Below the pieces are notes generated by a model that was given only the letters and a program-made list of their open reading frames with translations, was not told the DNA's origin and did not search any database. Shown here piece by piece: positions 49,150 to 61,399 of a stretch of DNA of 64,000 nt. This DNA is from Ignelater luminosus (lineage: Eukaryota > Arthropoda > Insecta > Coleoptera > Elateridae): assembly GCA_011009095.1 (NCBI GenBank), contig VTPC01091030.1, positions 167,951 through 231,950 of the forward strand. Direction: 5' to 3'. Each line of letters starts with the position of its first letter. The first letter of the stretch is position 1. The position numbers and the translations under genes are program-made.

Positions 49150-51170
49150 TTTTGTAATCTTTTCCCTGATCATTTCTAGTCTACTATAATAAAGAACTGT
49201 CAAAATTGGATAATGTTAAGAAGATAGAGACAGACAGTATCATTTTCAACAAGTACCTACCAATATTCAGGAAAGTTATCCAAAAGAAGATGAAATCGAA
49301 GCACAATTATAATGAACTGCACAAAGAAGATTTCTCTTGAAACAGAATAATTATCTGCTAAGACAACACAAAATATCTTGAAGGCTCATTTCAGAATGCC
49401 ACGTAAAAAGTCAGTCTGCTTACAGTTTTTTTTTGTACTTTGGTAAATGATTTCCAATCTTGTTTAGAAAGAAAACGAAAAACAAACAGTTTGGTGTAAA
49501 CGTGTTACGATCAATCCACAAAAGATTAATTGAATTTACAACGAGACGGACTAAAGAACAAACATTATCAACTCAACGATTAACTTTTAATTAAGTGCCC
49601 AAACCGCATGAATTAAAAATTTAATTAAAGTGTCTAACTCTCTACCACACTTAATAAGGGAGGGACGTAAAGCTACAAGTTCATATTATAACAGCTAACG
49701 AAACTGACCTTTCTGACGAGATGCCATTTTCATTTTACTTACAATTCGTACAGTAAAACCAACAATTTCATTAAAGCTTACAAACAGACTCCTAATTTCC
49801 AAAAACTCCCATCGCATCAAAACTTAATTGGAACACGAAAATTTATCCTCTCTTTCTATTATCTGTTTTTTCAGAAGATTTATTGGATAAAATATTTGTT
49901 TTGCTCCATTTCCAATAAAGTCCAAGTTCGCCGTTGGTTCCTTCTTTCACATTTAATTCTTCTAGATAAAAGTTTCGCTCGAAAGGTTATTAATAATCAT
50001 CGAAGACGATTCGATACTGATAGTATCTAACTATAGCTATAATAATAATAATAATAAGCGGAATAATTTAATATTGTGAATCGACAATTTTGTTCAGTCA
50101 AGTGCGAAATATCCAGCCAATAAATTCAAATCGGTTAATCTAGATCAATTCAAGTCACATGCAAACTAACTATGATCCAAATAGAAACACACGTAGGTGC
50201 TCTGTAACACCTAATAAATTATGCCCGGATAAAGGATAATAGCTGTAGAAAGATAAATCTTGTCTTTGTGAGTGACAGATAAGGACTACTTGTAACCCGT
50301 ACTGAGATTACCTAACAATGTCCACAAGTTAATCTTAAAATCTGTCATGATAACGTGTGAAATATTTAATGTTTACGTAGGTCGTGCTTTCTATTTGGGC
50401 AGAGGGAAATGTAAAGTCGATATATATCAAAACGTCTTTATACAAACTGGGTGGAATTTTAGAGATTGTAAATAACCTTTGAAATAAGCTAGACTTATTA
50501 GGATTACATAAAAGAGGATTCTGTTATAAAAGAAATAATAAATCTTAAGGGAAATTTCGTAAACACTTTGAGATTTTCCCTATTCCTCTTGGAATCTTGA
50601 GTATTTTTAGAGATTTCTAAAAGTGGCATGAAAATGTTTTACACAAAGAAGAGATTCTCCACGGTGTTTTTTCGACATATTTGGGAAAAATTATGTCTTG
50701 AAGATTCTTTTCCTAAAATTGATTTCTTTTTTCCGATATGTGCTGGAACTGACAGTAATTTGAAATGTGGGAGCTGATATGGTTCACAATAAGACAATAA
50801 AGATATATTTCTCGAGGTTTTGCTGGTTTCTAATTTCAGGAAGACATGATGATCATTGTTGTTGATGAATGAAGTCTATTTTTGTTTAGTTTTGTTTAAC
50901 CTTTTCACTTTTGATAAGACAATATCAGTGGCATTTTCTTTGTTTTTCGAACCATTGGGGAAAAAATGATTCCTGATAGCTGTCCTTATTGTGTTTTTGT
51001 TTTTTGAATGACGCAAATGAAAAATTCTGCGAGCGTTAATTATTAATTAAATTAATTGCCGAGTACTGGCCAGGGAGTTACTAGGACTCTCACATAATCT
51101 TAGGTTTTCTACTTTAAGGATGTCAATCTACCTTCTAGATAAAACTAGGAACGAGAAATTAGTATTCCAG
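49150..51170. other. Probable fax intron, no gene recognised
   Basis: AT-rich, with a short TAA trinucleotide run near 50040. No exon or element was supported. Confidence 0.4.
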
Positions 51171-51178
51171 CTACTTAC

Positions 51179-51256
51179 GCTGATACCAGTTGTTCCTTTC
51201 ATCACAATTACATAAAGAAGGGATTTGTTAGCATAAAAAATCCAAGTAGTTTCCAT
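51179..51256 (-). CDS. fax: Possible first coding exon of fax
   Basis: An ATG at 51256 in a good context (CAAATGG) opens 26 codons encoding METTWIFYANKSLLYVIVMK then GTTGIS. The exon ends at a strong donor AGC/GTAAGT (51173-51178), phase 0. A short hydrophobic N-terminus fits Fax proteins, which carry an N-terminal membrane segment before the thioredoxin-like domain. Strand, order and phase agree with the clear fax exons 20 kb downstream. The intervening domain exon is missing, so the link to fax is inference. Confidence 0.45.
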
Positions 51257-51469
51257 TTGAGCCGAAGCCGCAAGTACATTCAATATTCTACTTAATCCAA
51301 CCCTTTCTGTTCGATCCTGTGGAATCTCTCGCCTCTATCGTTGGCTGTACGATTCCATTTTCCTAATTTGGGTTACAAATTTTAATTCTACCCATCATCA
51401 TAGGTACTGAAATACCTGACGCTTCTCACTAATTTCCTGCGACACCATCTTCATTTGAATTCAGCGCTA

Positions 51470-51488
51470 TATATATATATATATATCT
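51470..51488. repeat. AT dinucleotide microsatellite
   Basis: A run of about nine AT units. Confidence 0.9.
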
Positions 51489-51629
51489 ACTATATATTGT
51501 CAACTGATAAACGAAATCTTTAAAAGTAGCGTCTTGCGTCTGCATTCACACAAATTGTTTGATATTAATCCAATCATGTACTACGTATTGCTTGCAAATT
51601 CTATCACTTATCGCACCCGTATCTGTCAC

Positions 51630-51654
51630 TTTCAATTTCAATTTCAATTTCAAT
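51630..51654. repeat. Hexanucleotide microsatellite (TTCAAT)n
   Basis: Four tandem TTCAAT units. Confidence 0.9.
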
Positions 51655-52734
51655 GTGCAGTATTCCCACTGAGCTTGTAGGAGATACTTCGATTTAGTTT
51701 CTAACTTGACACACCAGATACTATCTGTTACAGAATGATTGTAATTTTAAACTTATTCTACGTTTACCGCTAGAAAAAAGTACCCCATCTGACGTGCAAA
51801 TTCAATATCGGAGGGCAAAATTGATTCGTTGGATCCGTGTCCATGTTTAGTTCTCTTAATGCAGGGCGGAGAAAGCATACTTAGAATTCTGCATTTCAAA
51901 ATTATGAAGATTTTACCTTCTCAACTTTTACACTTAATAATAACATAAACTTCTCTTAAACGTATTTAATTCTATTGGAGGGCGCAGTACACGAGGACCG
52001 TCGGAAGGCGCAGTCCGGCCCGTGTTTGCATTTAGTTCTATTGAGAAGGTTAAAGTACGTCTTGATGTTAAATATTAATAGAAAGAAAAGATCAAGCTTG
52101 GGCCACCGCAGGTGGCCCGCTGCCAGACAACCCGTCCTGTACGTGTTTAGCTTTCTTAAGGTCAATGGAAGGCAAAGTGCGACCAAAGACCACCGCAGGC
52201 GCCTGTTCGTGTTTAACAGATAAAAATGAAGAGCGCTCTAACGCGATGTGGCAAGGCCAAAGACTTGATGTTTAAAAGAAGCGGGCCCAGAAAAGTCTAG
52301 AGGTGTTGAGCTCTATTCTGGTTGTTAAAAGATGAAAATCGAAAACTTGAGACGTACTCAATTGCGGCTTATTGGAGAGCCTGGCCCATTCTTGTGATAA
52401 CCTCGTTTAATTTAGAGTACTGCTAGGCGAAGTTTCGAATTTGGGTTGTATGAAGATCCGAGTTCAAGTTTGGTTAGAGGAGGGCCGACTTTGTGTCATT
52501 GCAAGTAGCCTAGAGGACGACAGTCTTACTCTCTTATAAAGGCTAATAGAAGGCAAAACCTAATCTTCGGCAACCGCAGGTTGCCCGCCCACGGATGCAA
52601 CTCGACCTGTTTTCCTGCTTAGTTCTTTCAGTCTCTCAAGAAGATTAATGGAGGGTGAAGAAGACGATGATATCAGCGTTATAAGCTACTTGACGCGCGA
52701 TTTCTGGTGTTGTCCGGCATTCGGCATAGCAAAC

Positions 52735-53165
52735 GGTTTTCAGAGCCACACCCCTACTCGCGCGGTAGCGGCCGCTAGGAGCAGACGGTGACAGTGATGA
52801 AGGGGACTTCGGGACGGTAAACCTACTTGCGCTGCGGCCCGGGACGCGTTCGGAGTACGGACACGGGAAATCAAACACCTGCGCCAATAGTCGTACGTAC
52901 GCGGAAGTAAAGAGAAAGGCTCCGGGGGTCTGCGTCCACAAACAAAACACAAAGTGCCCCGGCTGGAAGGCCGGCGCCACTACAGGGCCTTTGATCCGCA
53001 GAACGAAGGTTGCCAGTAGCAGCTGCAACAGATAGCACCACCCGGGGTGAATTGCCGGGGGACCGGGTGCACCTGACACGAGCCAGTGCATAGCACTGGG
53101 TAAGGAGCGGGGGGGCACCACTGCCGACGTCTGCACCGAACTGACACTACGCGGAACTGGGGGTG
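52735..53165. repeat. Dispersed repeat family, copy C (right part only)
   Basis: It shares GCCACACCCCTACTCGC, GCCGCTAGGAGCAGACGGTG and GGAACTG end motifs with the right part of copies A and B. It is the most GC-rich stretch of the window. A 163-codon minus-strand frame over it is not kept in the other copies and is probably not a gene. Confidence 0.55.
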
Positions 53166-53900
53166 AAGTGAGATTACAAATTTTTTAAGGATAATACGAG
53201 GACGAATCCAGAGTGTTTAGCTGTCTTGGGAGGGGGGTTATAGGAGGACGAAGTCCAACCTTGGAACATTGCCGCTAGTCTGTTATGTGGTCCTGTTCCA
53301 CTCGAGTTAGTATTTAGCTTTCTAATGAAGATTAATGTTGGTTGTTTGCATGTACATATTTCTTATACGAAGATTAATGGAGGCGGACTACAACCCTTAT
53401 GGCAAATAAAAGCTCCGATTGGTGGTAGCCATAGACAACCTCATTCGCTGCTACTGCTAAAGAACTCGAAAAAAGCAACGTTTCAGCACGATATGGCCAG
53501 GTCAAAGATCTGTTCTTCAACCAAAGACAGCGTAAAGAGGGCCTAGAAGTGTTTAGCTCTGGTATAGTTATTAAAAGATAACAAATTAGATTTTCCTTGG
53601 AACATGCTAAATTGTATTGGAGAGCGGAGTGACCTGTTGGAAGAGCGTAACCCGATCCGTCTTCGTGTCTAGTTGTCTTAAAATTGTTACTGAAGAATGA
53701 AGACCGAGTTTGAGCCGCCGCAAATTGTCTGTGTGCCGTTTAGCTATCTGAAGATGGTTAATGGAGTGATGACTTTGGGCCACCGCAGGTGGCCTGCTAG
53801 ACGACGAATCTCTACTTGTGTTACTAAACGGTGAGGCTGATCTTGGGCAACCTCAGGTTGCCCGCTCGCAGACGCAACTCTAGTTGTCTTCGTGCTTAGT

Positions 53901-54052
53901 CACAGATTAAATAAAAGTCAGATATTTCACTCCCTATACCACCAATGTTCCCATTTTTTGGATCAGGGCATTTACATTTGCAGCTCTGGGAATTGCTTGG
54001 AAAGAGAGAGCAATTTGTCGAAGTGAAACATCTGACTTTTATTTAATCTGTG
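53901..54052. mobile_element. 152-bp MITE with 30-bp terminal inverted repeats
   Basis: The ends CACAGATTAAATAAAAGTCA (plus GATATTTCAC) and the inverse complement at 54023-54052 match in 29 of 30 bases. A 7-bp direct repeat GCTTAGT flanks it (53894-53900 and 54053-54059). Removing the element and one GCTTAGT restores a normal unit of the surrounding array, so the empty site can be seen in its paralogues. There is no coding capacity. A 7-8 bp duplication fits hAT or P-type transposases. Confidence 0.9.
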
Positions 54053-54199
54053 GCTTAGTTTTTGAAGAAGGTTAATGAGGGGCGGAGCGCGATCCATGAT
54101 AGCATTTAATTCTCTCAAGAAGGTTACCAAGAGAGGAGCTCTACACGTTTTAAAATAAAGCGACTCCCGATCCGTGAGAGCTGCAGTTGGCAACTTCTG

Positions 54200-57030
54200 C
54201 TTCTAGTCAGTAAACAGTTCGCAAACTAGCAAATACTGGGGAGGATGGTAATGGAAGAACTTTGTACTTTGATTTGATTTGTCGGTCTTTTCATTTACTT
54301 ATTAAAATATCAATTAAGTGGTCACACTTGCAATGAAAATGAAAGTCTGCGTTTTGTCTTTCCATGGGGGAGAGAAAAATCAGAGTTTTATTTTCATTTT
54401 AATGACACCCCACTGCAAATAAGATGACAAATCAGAATAAATTGCAGAATGGATTTATTGCAAGCTCGCTGGAATGTTCGTAATTTTGCTCGAACAGGGC
54501 AAGTTCAAGATCACTTGAAAACCTTGTTTTTTGATCAGTTTTAGCCACAGGATGATGGTAATGGATGGATGATTGTTGCACACTTTTTTCACTATTCCCA
54601 GACGTTCGGTTCGCTGTTCTGCTATTTCCTTGGTGTGTACCAAGCTTAAGATTGAAATTTCGGCTCAATAAAATTAAATTCCATCTGAACATTTGCTGAC
54701 GATCATTTAAAAGACTTTTTTGATCAGTTTTCCGTCTTCCATAGGAGTATTGAACAAAATTCTGGTACTTAAAGATAGAACTAGAACCACGCACACTGTT
54801 CTTCGAGGTTGATTACTGATCGCTGCAAGAACTCTTAATTTAGCGTTAGTAAATGAAAGATGATAACCAGACAGGTGCCTTATCGTTACATTTAATCACA
54901 AAGATGAGTTCTGTACAGCGATCCGTGGGTAAGATAATCCTATTCTCGGATCAGTTAGGGTTTTCGGGAAAACTGAGCATTTTCAACCAGTTAAGCCTTT
55001 AAGCTTTCAAGTTTTTTCTTGCAATATAATTTTTTTACATATTTCTGGCCGACCGACAGTTCGGGTTTATCAGAATTAATGTCAGATGATGCTACAAAAG
55101 ACTACAAACGGACAAGATTGAATATGAAAAACTACCAAGCAAAATTAGAGCAATGTGACTTCGTCATTATTAGAAAAAATTCCACTAAAGCAACACAGTT
55201 TTCTCACTTTAAGCTTCGAATAGAGAAAATACAAACGGCAATCATTAATTTCATCTCATTCTAGAATGGAAACATCAAGATAAATGAACAGAAGGACTTT
55301 GACCTTATAAATTAACTCCTACACCGAAAATATGCGATTATCGCTTCTAAACCTAACCTCAAAAATACGCAAAATATTTAAAGACTTCTTCCACCTCAAC
55401 TAATTTAAATCCTATATATACGCACGGTGATGTAAGAAGCAAAACATTTCTTATTAAGAGTTTTTTTCTCTCCAGTTTTGATTTTTATTAAGTAACTCCG
55501 GAGAAACATGAAAGACACATTGCGTGCCTAGTTGTCTTTAAAATGTCGAAATGCCAAAAACTCGTGTAACATTCTCATATTGAAAAACACGCCTTTGGCG
55601 GTTTAATTTTACTGCGGTCAAGAGCTTCAACAAAAATAAATGAGAAAATGTCTAACGAGAAAAGAAAGAACATTTATCGTTAGCAAAAGAAAAAAAAGGA
55701 GGCAAAAAGGAAAAAAATGTTAATTAAATTTAAATTTGTTTTATCAATTCTTAGAAATGGTAAATTACATTTTCCTCTCAAGTTTTCAAGCACCCTTTTG
55801 TCATTACTCCTACCATGTTTGTAAAATCCTTTTAAACGCTAATTTATCTACCCTCTTAAAAGTCAAGTTTTATCGCCAGAAAATACAAAAGGAGATTAAG
55901 CTGATGTAATAAATTAGGAATTAAACAATTAACGACGTGCCTGATTACTGATTACTACATAACCATACCATCTTGAAATCTTCTCTAATAATATTACAGA
56001 TTTGCACATAAATGAAGTACCGATTTGTGCACAGAATTCAGGTTCAATGTTCGCTCTTGACTATTCTTAGGAGAGAGAGAAGTTAGTTGCTCGTACACTG
56101 TAGTAGTATCAGATAATGCATCGACCGCAAACCAGCAACATACTCACCGTTTCGTTTCATTTGCTTTCCAGAGAACAACCCACGACGACTACGCCCGCCG
56201 TTGAGGCGCGATGGAACGAAGAACGTACAACTTCCGTTTGCACTTTTATCTGATATTTTAGGTTTAGGGCTGAAGTTCTAAAAGCGATACTAAGTTTTAA
56301 AGCCCTTTAACGTTGTTGCGGGGGTGTTTTATTTATGGGAGGTTAACCGTTAAAATGTGAAACAGACCAAGAAAAAACGGGTGCCTGATAAGGGAATTTG
56401 TATGAAAATTGCTATCTTTAGGCAAGTTTTATTGAGAAGTACGTATGTAAAGAACAGGAAATATCTTTTTCATCTATATGATCAAATTATTTTTTTATGG
56501 GCCATAACAACATAATGAGTCGTTTAGGACACAATTTGATATTCTTTTTCTAGCAATTATCTCCTTGTCACTACCACTATCATTATTACAATGCGATAGG
56601 CATCTTATGATGAAGGGGAATGAATGAATTTGACTGTACAGTGATAAATGTTTGCTTGTTATCTTATCGCATCTGAAAGTTTTATTTCTACCTCAATTTC
56701 TTCTGTAATAATGTTAATAATAAATCTATTCTGTCAGTTTCAGACTGATACTATTCGTTAATGCGTACAATCAGCTGAGCATGATGATACACCACAAAAT
56801 AGGCATGAAGGAGCGCACCGATTAAACCCAAAAAACGTTTGTAATATGTTAAGAGCCAAGTGAGAGCGATGATGATAAATAATCATGAAGAGATCTTGAA
56901 AGAATCCTTTAAACGTCAGAATAGATTGTTTGGTGTTTAACGATCTTAATACATCCTTCTTCCAATTCACCATTACGCGGAGAAATACGGGTATTTCATT
57001 TGATACTTTGAAGAGTAAATTCGTTTTGTT
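54200..57030. other. Probable 5' fax intron, no gene recognised apart from one possible exon
   Basis: AT-rich. Apart from the GC-richer stretch at 56150-56260, described separately, nothing was recognised. Confidence 0.35.
56148..56270 (-). other. Possible 5' UTR exon with donor site
   Basis: A locally GC-rich segment ends, on the minus strand, in AAACG/GTGAGT (donor 56142-56147). An ATG (GCAAATGAAACG) lies 13 bases before the donor. It could be the first, mostly untranslated exon of fax. The left limit is a guess. Confidence 0.25.
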
Positions 57031-57038
57031 GCATCTTG

Positions 57039-57730
57039 GTATAACTCTCTTCATCAAACGGTAAGTTGTTCATCAAAATCAAAAAATTTCAAAATTCATA
57101 CTCCCATTACTCTTATGATTGGCAATTGGCAGAAAATTACCTCAAAGTTTGGCGCATGAGATATCTAAGCAAAGTAGAAGTTCGACTTACTGTTCCCCAG
57201 TAATTTTTTAAAACATAAAAAGTCCCAACGGCTTAAGAAACTGACAAACTTAAAAAAAAAACTGATGACTCCAAAGTCCCTTGTCATAGTTTCGGGCCTA
57301 AATTTTTACTTAATTGCCTTCATTCTTAATTAGCTCGACTATGGGACACCGCATATGCCCCGTTGTGCTGAGGGCCACAATAAGATTTTAGTTTTCTTAA
57401 GAAAGTCAATGGAGACCTGTTTGATGATCTAGTCCCATCAGTGTTCAAGTCTAACTTTGTTATGAGGGTTAAAGAAAAGCGAGGTCCGACTTGGACTACC
57501 GCAGCTGGCGTCCCACCAAATATTGGTATAACTCTTTTCATCTTTGCATCCTTTATCTAAACTGTAGTTGTTCGTCAAGACATTAATCAAGAAACAACAA
57601 AATAGGAGTTTATCTTCTCCGTCTTTGTAATCATTAACAAATTTCGTCAAAACCAAAAAAATTCAAAATTCATACTCCTACTACTTTTATGATTGGCAAT
57701 TGGCAAAACATTACCTCAAAGTTTGGCGCT
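57039..57730. repeat. Diverged direct repeat pair
   Basis: TTGGTATAACTCT at 57039 and 57529, then TTCAAAATTCATACTCC and ATGATTGGCAATTGGCA in both, ending TCAAAGTTTGGCGC. The second copy is about 85 bp longer in its middle. Confidence 0.7.
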
Positions 57731-59650
57731 GTGACTGCTTTAGTGCAGTTATAAAGAGATAATCATGAGACACGTTCTGAAATGTACTCAATTCTGTTTG
57801 AATCAAATGTAATAAGATAAAAATGACTTAAATTCGATAAGTTAGGTCAGTCCATGAAAGTCCAAAAAGTTCAAAAAGCTGAGCACGTTAAAAAAGCATC
57901 ATCGGTTCGAAAAATTGAAAAACCTGCCAAAAACCCAATAGGCCTAAAAGTACGACTGGCTTGAAAAGCCTTAAAACAAGGAAAAACTCAGAACAAGGTA
58001 ATCAACCTTTTAAGCTCTTTTAAGAAAGTTAATTATGGAAAAGACCTTAAGCCGCGTCTACATATTCGTTTAGTTCGTCGTGAGGCTTAAACTTGGAAGG
58101 TTCAGGTGGTTTGCAAGCACTACCAGCCAACTAAATAAAATTAAATTCCGTCCACAAACTTGCAAGTAGTCTAGACATTCTTTTTCTTTGAAGTACCAAC
58201 AATGAAGCGAACCTGGCGAGCCAGCGGCTTGTACGCGTCGCACGGCTTGTCTATAAGGGTATAAACCTCCTAAATACTGCACTAAAGCTTACCACGAAGA
58301 TCATCACTAATAACATTAACTGTTTACAAGGTTAGCCGACGAGCAGGGTTTTCGATCAGGAAGGTCATGTGTGAACGCCGTTTTGATCTTACAAGTAGTA
58401 GAAAAATCTCTAGAATATAATACGCCAGCCTATATTTGTTTCATAGACCTGAAAAAAGCGTTTGACCGCATCAGGCTTTGAGTAGTACATCAACGAAATT
58501 GCCGCTATTCAACGTAACAGCAAAAGATTACAATATGGAAATATCTGCTGAAAACACCATCTGACTGCATCAGAAGAACCGCTTAGATGCAAACTAGAAA
58601 CAGACAGACAAATAATTCAGCAAAGGATGGAATTTAAATATTTAGGGGTTTTAGAAAAGTTGAAGATGAAGTGCAAAACCAAACCACAAAAGCTAACAAG
58701 GTGCAGGATGTCTCAAAGAAGAGACAAGACCCAGCACATCAAAAACTAGACGTATACTGGAAACCAGCGAGATGAAAATACTAAGACATTGCTAGATAGG
58801 AACAGAGCGGGGTGGAAAACATAAATGAGTGGATATAGAAATGAAGTAAATGGAATGAACACATGAATAGAATGACAACTGACAGATTTTAGTCAGAATT
58901 GCAAGAGACAGATCACTTGATGGTAGATGCAGCGCGTGCACACCCAGAAAGAGATGGTATGATGAACTCAAACAAGGATGAGGAAGAAAACCGAAGAAGA
59001 AACCGGTTTAGACCTACAATAGTTTCTAGTATGTAGACGCGGCTTAAGACTGTTGTGGCTATTGATTGTTTCGGACATTGTAGGTGCATTAAAGTAACTC
59101 TTCTTGTAACTCGCAAACCTCTAGATGGAATTCTAGTTCATCTGCAGAGCGCGTAACTGCTCATTAAAAATAAATGGAGTTGACAACTGATTCGATTACA
59201 ACGAGCTCACCCCACGCCAGAGACTAAATTGCAATGTCGACGACTTGCTTTTGAAAGCTTGGAGAGTCGCATGATCGAGCCCAAGTCAATACAAGTCTGA
59301 GATGGACTTTAATGGACGGCGGAGTCCGACCTGTATTGTTCTTTAGCTCTTTTATGGTTATAAGGCTATAGGGCCGCAACAAATCGCCTGCTGGATGATG
59401 GAGTCCAACTCGTGCTTATGTTTACTCTCTTACGAGAATGAAAGGAAGAAGTCCAAACAGGAGCCACAGCAAGTAACCCGTCGGAAAGCGAACCCAACCG
59501 CGTTTAGTTCTCTTAAGAAGGAAGGTGAAGCCCAATCTACCATTAGTCGAAAAGGCTTGTTCGTGTTTAGGGAATCTCGGTTGCTAGCAGCCGCAAGCGG
59601 CCCAAGGCCCAAGGCTTGTCATTCGACTGAAGGCAACATGCTCGCCTTCT
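57390..59650. repeat. Scattered, decayed units of the hairpin-bearing repeat
   Basis: Motifs of the array at 51835-54150 recur: TTCTTAAGAAAGTCAATGGAG at 57394-57414, GAGGTCCGACTTGGACTACC with a broken hairpin at 57481-57510, GGCGGAGTCCGACCTG near 59320, and GTTTAGTTCTCTTAAGAAGG near 59505. The hairpins here have lost pairing. A LINE fragment at 58335-59035 lies between them. Confidence 0.5.
58335..59035 (+). mobile_element. LINE remnant, RT and C-terminal fragments
   Basis: One frame gives EQGFRSGRSCVNAVLILQVV, then YICFIDLKKAFDRIRL (58341-58480), the early RT blocks. Later come CKLETDRQIIQQRMEFKYLG near 58590-58650 and CTPRKRWYDEL near 58938-58970. The middle of the RT, including the YADD region, is missing. 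Confidence 0.8.
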
Positions 59651-59659
59651 AGTGCAGTT

Positions 59660-61010
59660 ATTGATTTCAGTTGGGCAGTTCTCTATCTTTGACTTCGTGG
59701 ATAAAATAATATAGACAGGAATAACCTAAAACAACTTAACAATAAAACGTGGTCTGGGAAACTTTTAGGCAAGATTGTACAGAAGCCCAAATTAAACTGT
59801 TTTAAACAGTCCAAAACAAGTTTACATATGTATGTTATCAGCTTAAACTGCCCAAAATAGATTTTACAAAAATCAGCTTTGATTGATAGCACATACTTTG
59901 TGATGTAATAATAAAGCCAAAAATACAAAAAAACCTCGCCCTAGCAAAACGCTTTATGCGCACATTCATTTTTAATTAAATTGTTTCCTCAATAAATCTA
60001 AATATACCACTGGTAATTTTACATTAAATTACTCCGGAAAAACTTTTTCATTACGATTACGTGAGATATGATTTATCACAAAATTTATAATCTCGCATGT
60101 TAATTTTACAAAAAAGACTCGATCAACACCTTTTGTATCCGAGTTCACATCCTGCCTCAACACACAACAAATCTATACAAATTATTACAAGTTTGACCTT
60201 ATTTCATTAAGAAAAAAAAATTACCATCGAATTGAGCCGTAATTGCGCACATCCTTGGGAAATATTCGTCTTTCACTTCTAGAGTTACGCAACAATTTAT
60301 TTAGTTGTAAATTCCTAATAAGAATCAAGCCATAATTGTTATAGAAACACATTAGTACATAAAAGAAAAATAATAAAAAGTAGGAGATGACCTTTATATT
60401 CCCCCATTTTCGTTGTAAGAAGGCATATGTTTTCTTTTTAAATTAGATACATAAACAAATTAATTGTAATTAAGTAAAACGTGTTAGTAACTTACTCACG
60501 TAGCAGTTGTGGGTGTGTGAACATTAGGGATTTGCAAATTTCATGCATTCTGAATTCGGTGTCGTTTCCTTACCTGGAACAAAAATGAGAACAATTAAAA
60601 ACTAATTTGAATAAAATTAAGAATGTTAGAGATTTGTTTAAATAATCTTCAATTGCAGGATGTTATTAAAATGATAATGTCATACAGTCTATAATTGGGG
60701 AAAATTTGAAAACGAGGACACTTCAAATTTCATTATTTACATTAACAAAGTTTATGTCTCTTCTAATCCCATTCTCATTATACATTAATACTAGTAGGAC
60801 CAATCCTTACTGTTAAATCGAAATGAAATAACGAAACTTTCTGCAACCCAACTATTACAGCTTTATTCCTCGAAATTATTGAAACGGGGAGTTAAATTAG
60901 ATATAAGAGCAAGTTGTTTAAGAAAATATTTTGAAATTGCAACAAAATTTTATTATTACTAGATTAGCAAGTAGAATAACAATGACAACAGGTAAAATTA
61001 TAAAAGAAGA
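59660..61010. other. AT-rich, no gene recognised apart from one possible exon
   Basis: No coding region was seen. A possible untranslated exon at 60500-60573 is listed separately. Confidence 0.35.
60500..60573 (-). other. Possible 74-nt internal 5' UTR exon
   Basis: An acceptor TTTTTGTTCCAG (60574-60585) and a donor CTAC/GTGAGT (60494-60499) bracket 74 bases on the fax strand. All three frames contain a stop, so it would be untranslated, or would start from its own ATG (MHEICKSLMFTHPQLL). Splice signals are the only evidence. Confidence 0.25.
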
Positions 61011-61019
61011 ATTATAGAA

Positions 61020-61390
61020 TATACAGTGTGTCCGAAAAGTATGGAATATCCTATATACCTCAGTAAACATGCATTCTATGAAAAAATGTTTCCTATACAA
61101 GTTGTTTAGTGTTTAGTTTTACATTACAGGGCAATACCAAATAACTATTTTTTAAAAAAACAAAAGCGCAACAAATAACGCTTCAAAATTTTTTAATGGG
61201 AAGGTATCCCTTTATTGTACTCATTTGATAGAGAATGTTTTTCTCTTTTCAATGATGTAAAACTTTGATACACTTGCATAAGCAAATTTTGATTAAAACA
61301 CAAAAAATTGTGTGAAGTTTGTTTCATTATTCATCTGTTACGAATTGAAAATTTTGTATAACTACACTCTACAGTTCATAGAAGGTGTTC
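61020..61390. other. Possible DNA-transposon terminus, otherwise nothing recognised
   Basis: TACAGTGTGTCCGAAAAGTA at 61023-61042 has the form of a TA-flanked transposon end. No inverse partner was found. Confidence 0.25.
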
Positions 61391-61399
61391 AAAGTGTGC

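Larger units (their letters stand above)
51835..54150. repeat. Array of ~90-bp degenerate units carrying a covarying hairpin
   Basis: Units share GTGTTTAGTTCTCTTAAG, then AAGGTTAATGGAGGGCGGAG, then GTCCGACCTTGG, then a hairpin, then a segment rich in GACG and CAACTCGACCTGTTCG. Hairpins have a 7-8 bp stem and 3-nt loop: GGGCCACC-GCA-GGTGGCCC (52100-52118), GGCAACC-GCA-GGTTGCC (52569-52585), GGGCCACC-GCA-GGTGGCCT (53777-53795) and GGGCAACC-TCA-GGTTGCCC (53845-53863). Decayed forms occur at 52186-52203. A larger homology links 52230-52400 with 53490-53640, so there is also a ~1.2 kb higher-order repeat. Copy C of the dispersed repeat and a MITE interrupt it. Related units recur at 57390-59650. 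Confidence 0.7.

Noticed and set aside
52645..53136. 163-codon minus-strand open frame
   Set aside because: It lies in GC-rich dispersed repeat C, and the frame is not kept in copies A and B.
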